Below are positions 47,318 through 61,800 of a stretch of 64,000 nucleotides of DNA, one piece after another. Both the position numbers and the translations under genes were made by a program. Source of the DNA: Anaeramoeba flamelloides (taxonomy: Eukaryota; Metamonada; Anaeramoebidae). The stretch is taken from positions 3,100,501 to 3,164,500 of the forward strand of contig JANTQA010000051.1 in the NCBI GenBank assembly GCA_027625915.1. The letters run 5' to 3'. Below the pieces are notes generated by a model. It had not been told where the DNA came from, did no database searches, and saw nothing but the letters and a program-made list of their open reading frames with translations. Within the stretch, counting starts at the first letter, position 1. Each line of letters starts with the position of its first letter.

Positions 47318-49060
47318 TTAAACTTGTAATTTGAAAACTTTGTAATTTTTTTTTAAAGTACATATTGGTATATTTCCTTCATAACCAATAAGATTTATAA
47401 CCCCCCCCTCAAAAGAAAATAATTTATTTAATGAAACAATTTGAATATATGGTGAATTTTGAACTTTTTTCAAATGAGAAAAATAGATCAAACTTTTAAA
47501 AAAATAATTCATTTTGAAAAAGAGCTTTAAATGCATTTTTCCCTTACAGTACTCAGATTAATTTATGATTTTTAAATTTCAAGACGCAGTGAATTTTTTT
47601 TTGAAATTTAAATTTATATTTAAATTTACTAAGAATATTCTTTTTTTTTTTTTTAGGTAGCTATCCCCTGAAGAAAAAAAGATTATTTATCAATCGGCAA
47701 ATAACTGATTTGGTGAGAAATATCAATAACATTAATCGGAGTAGTCATTTGTGAAAAAAAAAAAAAAAAAACAGAAGGTGTAAGTTTGTTAGACTCAAGC
47801 AATTTCAGATTATTTTAATACAATACCAACTGAAAAGTCAATAAATGTTATAAACCATTAAGAATAATATTTTTATTCTTCAATAATTTTGGTACAAACG
47901 AGAAAACATACACCCCCTTTAAATATAAATATATAAATTATAAATCCCCGATTAATGGTAATTATTGGAAAATTGTTTAAATATTTCAAGTCCACCAATT
48001 TCAACCATTTGGTAAAGGTATAAATAAAAAAATCAACAATATCACAAAACCGAAAGAGAAAAAAGATGATTATAAAAATATAATTTATTCAAATTATTTC
48101 TAGTATAAATATGCAATTTATTAGAAAATAACCACCAGACTGAATTATTTACCTTTATATTTATGAAATAAGAAGTTTACCACTCTTGGGCCCAAACTTC
48201 AATTGTTTCAGAAAATTAAGTTTAAAGTTAGATAATTTAGGTAAAATATTTATTAATTAATTTTCCTTAAATTACTCTAAAACCAAAAAGCTGGCAATTT
48301 TAAAAACAAAAATAACTCGATTTATCTGACTAATTGTGAATCTTTACACCACCGAAAGTATATCCCCGGTTATAAGATAACTATAAAATTATTGATTAAC
48401 CATTAACTGTTATAAAAGCGAGTATAAATATTTATATACCCCCCCCCCCCCATAATATATAAATCGCCTATATAACCACCTTCACCCACTATCACGAGTT
48501 TAACCAAAATTTTTAAAATCTTAATTTTAAACCACTGATAAATGTAAAAAAGAAAAAAAAATTAATTAAAACAGAAAAATATCAAAAAATTAATCTTGTT
48601 TGATATGTTTTATTGTAAGACAAGTAAACTTACCATTTTTATAATAAAAGCAACGAAAAAAACTTTTTCACTTCAAAAGAAAAAAAAAAATATGGTGAAA
48701 TAAATCACCTATTTTATTAAAAATCAAAGTTTCCAATCATTTGCTCTTGGAATTTACTGTTTCTTTTTTTTATTAGAATTGTTAAACGGAAAAAATATAA
48801 ATCCGTGAATCTGTAAATCATATTTAGACAAAGAATTACACACATACATACATACACCAATAATCCACACATATATCTATAGAAAATAAAAATATCAAAA
48901 CAAAAAAACCAAAAAAGTTTTTTCAGGTAGAGCAAAAATAACATATAAAACCAAAAGAATTATCTGACCCCTTTCAAGGTAAACAAACAATCTTTACCCG
49001 AAGTAACCAAGTCAAATCTAACAAAATTGTAGAAAAGGTTCTGGAAAATCAAATATTGCG
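47318..49060 (-). pseudogene. traces of an IPT/TIG-like coding region
   Basis: The best piece is the ATG-started frame 47536-47318 (72 codons). NSPYIQIVSLNKLFSFEGG followed by VINLIG resembles the start of an IPT/TIG immunoglobulin-like fold (Pro-x-Ile, then GG, then a strand ending in G). Upstream on the same strand are shorter echoes: KFGPKSGKLLIS near 48200, NRGYTFGGVKIHN near 48365, INRGF and KGGVCF near 47920, and VGEGGYIGDLYIMGG near 48460. All lie among stops and C or G homopolymers. IPT repeats occur in tandem in large surface or signalling proteins. The region looks like an eroded array, but the call is weak because the domain is short and variable. Confidence 0.3.
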
Positions 49061-49172
49061 ATAAAAAAACACAAATATTTATTTATTATTAATAACCACG
49101 GGATTCTTTCAAAAAAAATTTAAAAACCATATTTGTTAATAAAGAAAATTTGAGAATCATATGAATTTCAAC

Positions 49173-49702
49173 CCCATTCCAATGTTTTTAACACACCAAA
49201 ATTAAATTTTTCTAAAAAAAAATACCATTTAATCAATTCTAAGAGAAATATCCAATTAAAACCATCCATTAATTGGAATTTTATCACTTGTTTATAAATT
49301 ACAATACTCACAAAACAAAAAATAAATAATTATCAATAGTAATAAATCATGGGTGTGTTAAAAATTTTGGAGAGGGCAAAACTAAGATAAACATGATTAA
49401 ATCCGTTTAAATTATATTAATTATTATTGATTGACCAAAGGTTTGATACATATCAACTAATTTTATTTGAGTTCTTCTATTATGAACAACTCAACTATAA
49501 CATAATATCAATCGTTGAAAAAAATTTTGATCGAACGATAAAAAAGTTATTTAATTTAAAAAATGAAATGCAAACAAAAACTAAAATATGAAAAAATGTT
49601 TTTAATATTGTAAAAAAATCAAAATTATTTCCAATTTGAATGAAATTGTATAATTGTGTTTGTTTGAACTGTTTTAACTGTGTGTAAAATTTTGAAATTT
49701 TA
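49173..49702. mobile_element. TIR element, TTTTTAACACACC family, copy 3
   Basis: This is a full-length relative of 13464-13983 with the same internal landmark AATCATGGGTGTGTTAAAAA and an inverted right end TGTGTAAAATTTTGAAATTT. Its ends are TA/AT-rich and a target duplication cannot be fixed. Confidence 0.55.
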
Positions 49703-50424
49703 GTTTATTTAAACCCAATTTAACTTGAAATCAGCTGATATAAACACCTGGAATAAAAAAAAAAAATTATTTTTTAAACTTAGAAACCAAAAATTGAATC
49801 ATTTTTGCATTTTTCCCAAACAGAATCAAAATGAAAACTCTGAATATTGTAAATGAAATTGCCTAAAAAAGATGAAAAATGATCAAAATAAATAACCAAA
49901 TAAAAATGTATCTATTATTTATTTAATAAAATTTTAAAATTCAAATTATTAGAATTGTAAATTTAATATTTGAATTGTTTGATAAAATAATAATCTTTTA
50001 ATTAATATATAAATTCACAAAATTATTTCAATTTGTGAATTTATATTAATTTTTGATAAAAAAAAATGGGTTATTAATTTAAATTCATCGATTGGTACTA
50101 AAACAACGATTTAAAGGTGTTCTAGATAATATATAAATAAAAGACATTGCGATTATTTTTATAATCAAACAATTCAAATGATTTATTTTACATTAGTGTC
50201 AAAAAAATAAATAAAGAACCCATTTATATGAATTAAATAAAAAAAAAGAAAAAGAAAAAGAAAAAGAAAAGAAAAAAAAGAAAGATTTAAAATGGCAATG
50301 TTTCAAATAAACCAATAAAAATAAGAATAAAAAAGTGTAAAAAATAGAAAATAAAAAATAAAAAAAAAAAAAAAAAACGACAACAAATTCGAGAATTTAA
50401 CAAAAAAATAATAAATACAAAACA
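49703..50424. other. intergenic, A-rich
   Basis: This holds AT-rich filler and AAAAAG-type simple repeats (50245-50285). The last 100 bases are the 3' flank of the RGS gene. Confidence 0.4.
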
Positions 50425-51612
50425 TTAGTTTTTTTGGACCTTTTCCAAATCCTTGGATATGCCTTGGAAAAATGAGGATCTAAAAAAAGAAAGATACAAG
50501 TCGCCACTCATTATTTCATAAACATTTTTTTGCGCTTCATTGAAAATATTTGGTGGTGGGCAGATCAATGAATTTCTGTTAAAGCTGTTGATTATTTCGC
50601 TTCTTAGTGATCCACTGATATTGATTTCCTTTTCAGAATTTTCAATAATATGCGATTTATAGATTTTATAAGCCATTTGCCTTGCAAGATCTGTTTTTCT
50701 TTGTTGGTAATAATCTTTAAACTCGTTGACTCTTGACCAAAATAAAATATTTTCGTCATTGTATTCACTTGCAGAAAATTCAATAAATTCGACCAAAAAA
50801 TGATTTAGAATCGAATCAAAAGTTGGGTTGCCATCTCGATCAAAATTTATTGTCTTTAAAGTTGATTTTTTATATTTAATTGTGCCGACATTTCGTATTC
50901 TCACCCTTTTTGTTTTCCCGGTGCGGTTCAAAGTATTTCCACCCCCGTTCCTATTCTTATTATTTAAATTGTTTTTCTCAAGTTTTTTATCAATTTTTTT
51001 ATTTATTGTTGTACCAAGCCCCAGATTTGAATGGAATTGTGTTTGATCATCAAAAATTTCATCTCTTTTTTTTAGCCATTTTCTTGGCTGTGGATTTTTT
51101 GCTTTGAAACTTTCGACACACCCCTGTTCATTATTTTCATTATTATTACTATCGTTATTGTCATTGCTTTCTTTCTTTTTCTTTTTCTTTTTTCCTGAAA
51201 GCCGAATTTTGGGAAACTTTTTTATTTTTGATAACAATTGGCTTTCTTTTTTTTTATCATTGGCCATTTCACCCTTTTTTGGCGTACGTAATTGATTTCT
51301 TTGTGTGTTATCTTTTTTATAATTCTTTTTCTTATGTTCTCCACAATAATCTTCACTTTTCTTTGTGCTGTTTTTGATAGTTTTTGTCTTTTCAGTGTTT
51401 TTTTTTGGTTCAATTTTTGATTGATCTCCTTCCTCATTTGATTTAGAGTTTGAACTTTTGTTATTTTGATCTTGTTCATTCTCCTTTGTAATTGTTGTGT
51501 TGACTAATTCTTCATATTTATATTTTTTTTTTTTTTTTGGTTTAGATTGTGAATCAAAAGATCTAGATCGAGCACGAGGCTGCGTGTCAATAACCCAATC
51601 TTTATTAGTCAT
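50425..51612 (-). CDS. RGS-domain protein
   Basis: I start at ATG 51612 (MTNKDWVIDTQPRARSRSF), giving 395 residues. The frame is open upstream to about 51726 with protein-like sequence but no ATG, so an upstream exon is possible. Residues 1-260 are Lys/Asn/Glu-rich and disordered, with several basic clusters. Residues about 265-385 form an RGS domain: FDSILNHFLVEFIEFSASEY, ENILFWSRVNEF, a helix with ARQMAYKIYKSHI, then AQKNVYEIMSGDLYLSFFRS. The ENILFW hallmark and the closing helix are clear. RGS proteins speed GTP hydrolysis by G-alpha subunits at the inner plasma membrane. The basic N-terminal region could bind acidic lipids or nucleic acids (inference). No membrane segment is seen. Confidence 0.88.
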   Translation of the reverse strand: MTNKDWVIDTQPRARSRSFDSQSKPKKKKKYKYEELVNTTITKENEQDQNNKSSNSKSNEEGDQSKIEPKKNTEKTKTIKNSTKKSEDYCGEHKKKNYKKDNTQRNQLRTPKKGEMANDKKKESQLLSKIKKFPKIRLSGKKKKKKKESNDNNDSNNNENNEQGCVESFKAKNPQPRKWLKKRDEIFDDQTQFHSNLGLGTTINKKIDKKLEKNNLNNKNRNGGGNTLNRTGKTKRVRIRNVGTIKYKKSTLKTINFDRDGNPTFDSILNHFLVEFIEFSASEYNDENILFWSRVNEFKDYYQQRKTDLARQMAYKIYKSHIIENSEKEINISGSLRSEIINSFNRNSLICPPPNIFNEAQKNVYEIMSGDLYLSFFRSSFFQGISKDLEKVQKN

Positions 51613-53413
51613 TTCGTGTGGTGTTAATGGCAAATTTTGGTTTTTTCTTTTGTTGAGTTGGAAAACTGTTGACGAATTTATTTCAGATCTGATTATTATT
51701 CTCTTCCTTTTATTGTTAGGTGGGGTTTAGTTATTTATTTATTTTATATTAATTTAAATAATGATAAGGATATTATTATTAATATTTAAAGGATTATTAT
51801 TATGATGCCAACTTGTTTTTAATTTTCTCTTTTAATACATCATTTTTTATTTATTTTTTTTTTTTTTTTTGTAATTTATAAGTGACTTTCAAATTTTAAA
51901 ACACGTATTGTAATATACTCTTTTTTCACGTGAATCCAAATTAATATTGTAACTTTTGACTTTCAGTCAAGATACTGCAGGATCTAGAAACTTAAAGTTA
52001 TAATAGATCGCGAATCGGCAACTCGTGGGCAATTGTGTAATATTTGGGGTTCTTTATTGTTTTGCTTTCTCTCCTTAGTTAAGAATTAAACATTCATTTG
52101 AAAAAAAAATGTTTTGTGCTTTGTATGTAATTACTGATAAATTCAAAAAAATTTGAAAAATTTTTTAGTTCAATTTCCATTTTGATAAAAATTTGATGAA
52201 CTCTACTTTTTAAAACAGTCCTTGACAAAGAATAAGTCAAAGATCAGACTAATTTTACAAAATTTCGAAACATTTAAACCAATAAAATTTAAGACTTTAT
52301 TCATAGCTATGGTAAAAAAATATTAACAAAATGAAAAATGAAGCAAAAAATTTCAAACATTTATTTGAATTTATAAGTATTGAAAAGTTGAATTGTTGAT
52401 TTCAAAGCCAAAGATATCTCATAAGAAATTTGCAAAAAAAAATTGAAATTCTTGGTGTTTTTGAAAATTTGAATCAAAATTATTGTTTTTCGGTTAAACA
52501 ATATTATACCAGACAAAAAATTTAGCAACCCAAAAAAAAAAAAATTCAAAATTTTAATTGGCTCATTTCAAAATTGGTTAACACAGTAATTATTTAATTA
52601 GAATATCAATAATTCATCAAAGAAGTTTGTCTAAAGCCAAAAATATGACATTTTTATTGTATAAAAAAATTTTTTCAAACAAACTTCATACGATCTTCTA
52701 TTACTGAAAATTTTTTTTTTAATTTTAAAAACTGAATTTTTTGAAGTAAAATTTTTCATAACCTGATTGAATTTTGAAATAAATTTAGAGAATTTTGAAA
52801 CAAATTTGTAGAATTTTGAAACAAATTTGTAGAATTTTGAAACAAATTTGTAGAATTTTGAAACAAATTTGTAGAATTTTTCATTCTCAGATTGGAAATT
52901 CATGTTAAAAAAATAAAGATTATTTTCAAAAAAGAAAAATTGGTCAAAATTGCAAACCATTATTTTGTTCCCCTTTTACAAGTTTTAAGAATTGTAATTA
53001 TTGAAAGAGGATATTATTTTTTGATTACCATTTGTAAATTAGAGTGATCGTGAGATTTATTATCAAGTATTAATCGTATGGTAACTGGATTACAATAAAA
53101 CTGATTTGAAATATCAATATTTATTAATTATTTCAAAAGTTGTATTCTATTAAAATAAAATTAAAAAACACAAAGTTTGTATTTTTAAACCACAAAATTG
53201 AAAAAAATAATTAATCCTTTAATTTGACTATTCTTCCAGTATTTCAGGATTGAATTGATAAAGACTGATGGGATTTTTGAGAAATAGTTGATGTGACAAA
53301 TAAATTTAAAAAGATCCATTGGAGAAAGGACCACTTCAAAAAAAAAGGTTTTATGTGATTTCTATGGTTTTGAAGATTTTGTATTTTTGAGTCTTAAACA
53401 AATCCCTTAATAT
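51613..53413. other. 5' flank of the RGS gene and AT-rich intergenic
   Basis: A pocket at 51960-52070 is notably less AT-rich; on the minus strand it is open for 27 codons after a stop, ending FKFLDPAVS. It could be an upstream exon of the RGS gene, but no consistent splice pair was found. No other gene is supported before 53414. Confidence 0.3.
52782..52880. repeat. 21-base minisatellite
   Basis: About four and a half tandem copies of GAATTTTGAAACAAATTTGTA are present, the first one diverged. On the minus strand they translate as a KFYKFVS repeat in ORF 52631-52960, which I regard as fortuitous. Confidence 0.8.
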
Positions 53414-53615
53414 TACTGTTAATTGTACAAAATAAAAAGAACAAAATTTTCATTCAGCTTTCCCAAAAACAATTTAAATAACAAGAATTCCAGAAATAAA
53501 ATAAATTATCACTGTTCCCAATTCTAAAAGGGGCATTAATATAATGATAAACACGATTTACAACCTTTTTGGAAAGACGAAGGAATATTTTGTTCCATTT
53601 ATTTTTCAGCAAATA
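53414..53615. mobile_element. short TIR element, AAAAGATCAAAATTTTCA family
   Basis: Left terminus ACAAAATTTTCATTCAGCTT and right terminus GGAAAGACGAAGGAATATTT are inverted relatives. The middle carries CCCAATTCTAAAAGGGGC as in other copies. It is one of at least five in the window. Confidence 0.6.
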
Positions 53616-53767
53616 CTAATTTACCAGAAAAATAAGGAGAAGCTACTCAAGAAAAAAAAATTATAAATTGTAAAGATTAGTTTTGAAATGAAAAACCATT
53701 TGTCTTTACAATTTGGTTTCGAGGAAATGGGATTGGCTCGATTTGAAAATTTCTGTCTTTTTTCAAA

Positions 53768-54638
53768 TTATAACAAAGTTGTTTTGTTGTCACGAGAAAC
53801 AAAATTCCAAAAAATATTAGAAAACATTAGTCTAACATTTACAAATTTTCCATTTTCTTTCTTGTCCTGAGGATCATAACCAAAAAAACTTTTTACAAAG
53901 AAGTAGGGAGTTTTTTTCATTAGTTCTCCAAATGAAGAAGGTTTTCGAATTACAATAACAAGCAAATAAATTTGATTTTCAATTTTGTTGAAAGTAGGTT
54001 CGTGAGTGTTTTGTTTCAAACTTTTGTTGAGTAGATTTTCACGAGTTTCTTTTTCAATTACAAAATAATTAAAAACTCGATCATTGTTTTTTATCTTTAA
54101 ATTTGTCTTTTTTGTTTTCAGAAACTAAAAAAAAAAAAACAAGGATCAAAAATATTATGTGTTTTTTTTTTTTGAAGGTTTAAAATCAAACCAAAGTTTT
54201 CTATTGAAAGAATTTAAAAAATTTATGAACCCTTCCTTTGCTATGCTTTTGAAAAATAAAAAAAAAAAATTACAAAAAAAAAAAAACAAAATAATATTAC
54301 TGGTAGAGATCTATTTTGTTCTGTGATTCATTTTTTCTACCCTTCGAATTATTTTGAGGGATTCTAATATTTGGAACTTTTTTAGAATTCTTTTTTACTT
54401 TTTTTCTTGTGGTTTTTATCTTTTCGCTGTTTTGAATTTTATTTGTTTTTGTTTTTGTTTTTGTTGTTGTTTTTGTTTTTGTTGTTGTTGTTGGCTTGTT
54501 AAAATTTTTTTTATTTTGATGTTTTTTTTTCAATTCTTTTCTTTTTGTTCTATCTTTCCGAGTTGGTCGGCTTTGTTTTTTTTTAATTTTGGTTGACTTG
54601 TTACTATTCTTTTCGTTTGTTCGAGAAGCGGAGTGCAT
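53768..54638 (-). CDS. unrecognised Lys-rich protein in two or more exons
   Basis: The first part, 54638-54297, starts at a true ATG (MHSASRTNEKNSNKSTK) and encodes about 113 residues of Lys/Thr/Asn-rich sequence with a Thr-Lys repeat. The second part, 54128-53768, opens after a T-rich acceptor and encodes about 120 residues that look globular: FNYFVIEKETRENLLNK, NQIYLLVIVIRKPSSFGEL, KSFFGYDPQDKKENGKF, FSNIFWNFVSRDNKTTLL, then stop. The simplest donor (CA/GTAATA at 54298) is out of phase with that acceptor. A small middle exon near 54195-54260, with IAKEGFINFLNSF, may exist, but I could not make all phases agree. No family is recognised. Confidence 0.45.
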
Positions 54639-55114
54639 TTTGCTGGAAGAAAAAAAAAAATAAAAGGGAAAAGAATTTCAAAAAATAAAAATTTCCTTTT
54701 AATAGAAACAGAATTTTCGAATCGTTTGTAACCAAATTGGTTCTAAAGGACTTCTTTTGGAAAATTTTTATCTTTGTACAAATTATTTTTTCTTAATTAT
54801 TCTTATTTTTGAAAAATTTGGAATAATTGTAAGAGTTAAAATGGAGTGTGAGTAAAAAAATGTTTGTCGAAAAATTTCTTCGAGACTTAATAAGAATGTA
54901 CAATCGTTGTATTTACTATTTAAATTGGAACAAATTTTCACTTTGTTTTCCTCATTTTTCCTTTTTCAAATAGAATTCACAAAATAACAAGAATCTGTTC
55001 CATAAAAAGATCTGTCTGAAAAAGAAAATAAAGTTAAATAAAGTGAAAAAAATTTCCCTTCGATTTGACACAGACCGAACTTGAATTAATAAATAAACTT
55101 GAAAAAAAAACAAG
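54639..55114. other. upstream flank, no gene seen
   Basis: AT-rich sequence with no supported feature. It presumably includes the promoter of the preceding minus-strand gene. Confidence 0.35.
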
Positions 55115-55555
55115 TTTGACAAAATTATTTCTTCAATTATCCTTCCATCCTTGTTAATAGAGTTTATTCACAATATAGCCAATATTCCAGTTCTTGAAAA
55201 TCTTGAGGCTGTTGTATTTATTGTTGTTAATAGTACTACGATGTTTAAAAGTCTCAAGTCAAGAGGAAAAAAGGTCTATTTTGGGGTAAAAAAAATTTTA
55301 AATCGATGTGACAATGAATTTTCTTTTAATTCGACTTTCAGATCCTTTGGTGAATGTTGAATAACTTATAATTTTGAAAATACTCTTATCATCTAAAAAA
55401 AAACAATTATGAAAAAAAAATAACTGATGATAAATATTCTGTTTTGCATGTTTCCCAGAATTCAAAAGAATTGAGTAAAATCTTTTAAGATTATACCCCA
55501 TTCTTTTAAATTCTGGAAAACTTAAATAGAGTACCCGTCAAGTGCCAATAAGTAC
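55115..55555. repeat. dispersed 0.43 kb repeat, copy 2
   Basis: This is a direct diverged copy of 22795-23225. It retains one hairpin of the type found in the 23.1-23.8 kb cluster (about 55440-55525) but not the rest of that cluster. Confidence 0.65.
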
Positions 55556-55792
55556 CTAGATAGTTATTTTAATATTTGAATTCTGAACAATATAACCCAT
55601 GTTTTTTTTTTAAAATTCAGAAATTATTAAGAAAATTAAAAAAATTTTGGGTTTATTCCAAAAAATAAAAAAGCTAAAATCAATTTATAAAAAAAATGAA
55701 ATTTTATTTTGAGAAGAATAATGGTTTATACTCATAGAATATTTTCTATTTCTTTAAAAAAACTGGAATCCTTTGCTAAAAGGGGTTCATTT

Positions 55793-58450
<2,658 letters not shown>

Positions 58451-58730
58451 TCATTGATTCAGACCCAAATAAGAATAAAGATGAATAGAAAATTGTTTTT
58501 CAATTCCTAAAAATTAACGAAAATTTTGATATGAAACCGAGAGGTTCCAGCAAACCAAAACCAAGCACAACTGAGCTTTTTAGAAAAATTGAAATTCTTG
58601 TATTTGAAATTATTTGTATTTTTTAGAAAAGAAAGATTTCCAAAAGTAACAAAATATATGTGATACCTGTGTAGACTTTTGTCACTTTCTGCCTGACTAT
58701 TAAAAGAAATATCAAAAACAAAACTTTCAT
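58451..58730 (-). CDS. candidate short secreted or membrane peptide, 39 aa
   Basis: The ATG at 58730 opens MKVLFLIFLLIVRQKVTKVY, and ACAG/GTATCA at 58667 is a good donor. TTTTTAG before 58506 is a good acceptor, and the second exon (58506-58451) continues in phase to a stop after YSYLGLNQ. The N-terminus looks like a signal peptide or membrane anchor. It is divergent from the ArfGAP gene, with 122 bases between their start codons. Alternatively TTTTAATAG before 58701 is itself an acceptor and this is the 3' end of a longer gene. No family is recognised. Confidence 0.3.
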
Positions 58731-58852
58731 TTTTTTAATTTCTTTTTCTTTATTAGTTTGTTTAACAATTTACCTTCATTAACCCTTTTTTTTTTTTTTT
58801 CATCTATTAAAGGATTTTAATTAATTTGTAATTCTACCCCCATTCATAACCA

Positions 58853-61800
58853 ATGTCTTTTGCAAAAAAAAAACTTGAAGAAAAGCACACCAAAATACTC
58901 CGATCACTTGTTCGACAAAAAGAGAATAATCACTGTTGTATTTGTAATGAAAGAGGTAATTGTTCAATTCTAATACCTTTTTAATTTCCTATTAAAGGGG
59001 TTACACCAACAATTTAATTAATTTTCTATTCATCTTGTTTTTTATATTTTTTTATATTTTTTTATTTTTTAATCCTTTATTATTTTAATTTTTTTGGTTA
59101 TGGAATAAAATAGGTCCAAATTATGTTTGTTTGAATTTTAACACCTTTGTTTGTACAGTATGCTCTGGTATTCAGTATGATTTGGATTTTTTTTTTTTTT
59201 TTATGAGTGAAAATCTGAGCAACCTAACCATTCCGACCAACAATTTTTTTTTCTTTTTTATTTTGTTTTCTTGTCTTTTTTCTAAAAAAAATAAATAAAA
59301 AAACAGTCGTTCTTTTAACCATAGGGTTAAAAGTATTACTGTTGCTTCATTTTCAAAAAATGAAATTGCTGCATTACAAGAGGGCGGAAATGATGTTGAT
59401 AAGGAAACGTATATGGCTAAATTCAAGTCCTCAAGTAATAAATTACCAAAACCAGGTGCGAATAAGCAGATTTCCCAATTTATTGAGATGAAATATGTTC
59501 AAAAAAAGTTTGTTATTTTTTTTTTTTTATTTTTTTTCTCCCATTCAAATTTTTTTTTATTTTTTTGCTTTTTTTTTTTATTTATTTTTTTTTTTCTAAC
59601 TTTTAACACAAGGAACCAAAGTGTTAAATTTTTTTTTTTTTTTTTTTTATTAACAAAGTCGCTTAAAGTCTATAAAACTATTGCAACAAAAAAAATTTTT
59701 ACACAAAAAAATACTCTTTCCCAAAAAAAATTTTAGGAATTAACTCTTGTAGTGAACTTTTAAAAACATTTTCCTTTTAGTAGAATATTTTTAACATCAA
59801 AATTTCTTTACTTTTTATCTGTAAAGAAACACCAATTAACAAAACAATAAACCATGAGTAAAGTAAAGACATTCCAAGATTCTTTTAACAGGGTTTCTAA
59901 GATATTTATTCATACATTTAAAAAATCAAAATTTCTTTATTATTAAAAGGGCAACCTCAATAGTTTGCCTTACTCTTTCAAATTCATTTGAGGAATAAAG
60001 AAGATAGCTTTCTGGAATTTCAAAAAACATATTTCCAAAAGTTTTTTTACAGCTATTTTAAAAAAGTGTGTCCTAAACATTTTCAAACGTGTTGTTCAAA
60101 CTGTTTGAATCGCTCGTTTAAAAAGTTTGAGTCACACTTTTTAAAACTGAAAGCACTCACCTTTTTAAAACTAAAAGCACTCACCTTTTTAAAAGGACGT
60201 AAGCACTTCAAGAATTATAAATTTCTGTTTTTTTTTTTTTTTCTGTAATCTACAATAGAAATGTTTTAATTATGATCAATTATTATTTTTCATTAGAATT
60301 ATTATTCTATTTAAGAAACCGAGTTTAATCAAGAAACGAAAACAAAATGATAGTTTATTTGATATTTAACATTCTTTCATACTTTTAATTTTTTCAAATA
60401 CCAAGATCTATTTTTTTTTTTTTTTTAATTTTTCGGCAATGCAGCACATTTGTACTGACTAAATCTATTCAATGAATAAAAATGGGCAAAAATTTCTATT
60501 TTGCTATGAATTGTAAGAAATAAACAATAAAAAAAAATATGACATTCTTTTAAATGTATTAAAGTTGTTTACAATTTGAACATTACAATAATACCTAATT
60601 TTTTTAATACTGTTATATTCAAACAAAAAAAAAAACAATTTTATTTCAAAAGTTCACAGAGGAAGCTTAATTCGCCTCATGATTTTTATTATAAAATTAT
60701 CTTGTGAAGATCTTCTTCGGTATTTTTCATCCACTTTCTGGAAAAAATATTTTGGAACTTGAAATAAAAACTTTCATTTATTAATTGGAAAATGATTGTA
60801 TTTGATATTCTTTTAATTATTCTTCTTTTTTTTTTATTTTGAAAAAATTTTCTTTTGCTTCAACCAATTTTTTAATAACAAAGTATTCAATTTATTTTCA
60901 AAAAATATATATGACTAAGTTTTTTTCATAATGATCAAAAAACAATTTCATTAAAATTTACCAACTATATTATTGAGTATTTAAAAAACAGTTTTTTATC
61001 ACAGTTTTTGCAAATGATTCTTACACTTTTTTTTTTCTTTTTTCTTTTGTATGTGAAAAAAAACTGAATTTTTAAGTCTAAGGGCAACTAGAGTGTAATT
61101 TACACTTCTTCAATAATAAAAAAAAAAAAACTGAATTTTTATTTCCTCAAATATTTTCTTATTTTATTATTTCCTGTAAAACAAATATTAAAATTATTCT
61201 TTCTTTTTTTGTTTTTTCTATTTTTTCTTTTTAATTTGGCTTATTAATTTTTAGGTGGTATAAAAAAAGATCAAAATCTAAAACAAGCACAAAAAAACCA
61301 AGAAAAAAAAGCGTAACTGGTCAATTTAAATCTTTATCTTTAAAAAAACCACCACAAACAACTAACAAAGAGGAGAAAACACAAATTGGACAACAAGAAC
61401 AACAACAACAACAACAAGATCAACAACAACAACAGCAGCAGCAGCAACAACAAAATAATAACAATGATCCTTTTGGATTAAACAGTACCTTTAGCAATAC
61501 AAATCAAAATCAGGGAGGAAAACAAAACCAACAACAAAATCAACAGCAAAATCAACAGCAAAATCAACAACAAAACCAACAGCAAAACCAACAGCAAAAT
61601 CAACAGCAAAATCAACAACAAACAAATCTCGAAGATATTTTCGGGCTAGGCACATTCAATTCAAACCAAACACAAAATAATACCCAACAACAACCACAGT
61701 CAAATTCAAAATTTGATGTTTTAAAAGATCTTGTTTCAGAAAATAATTATCAAAATAATAATACACTTAATAATGTATTTAACAAATTCCAAAGTTTTAC

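Noticed and set aside
48440-48453. Poly-C run as a G-quadruplex or regulatory element
   Set aside because: It is a single homopolymer without the spaced G-tracts needed for a convincing quadruplex; similar runs near 47401 look like slippage.
52631-52960. Protein with KFYKFVS repeats
   Set aside because: It is produced by a 21-base minisatellite; a length divisible by three makes the frame stay open by default.
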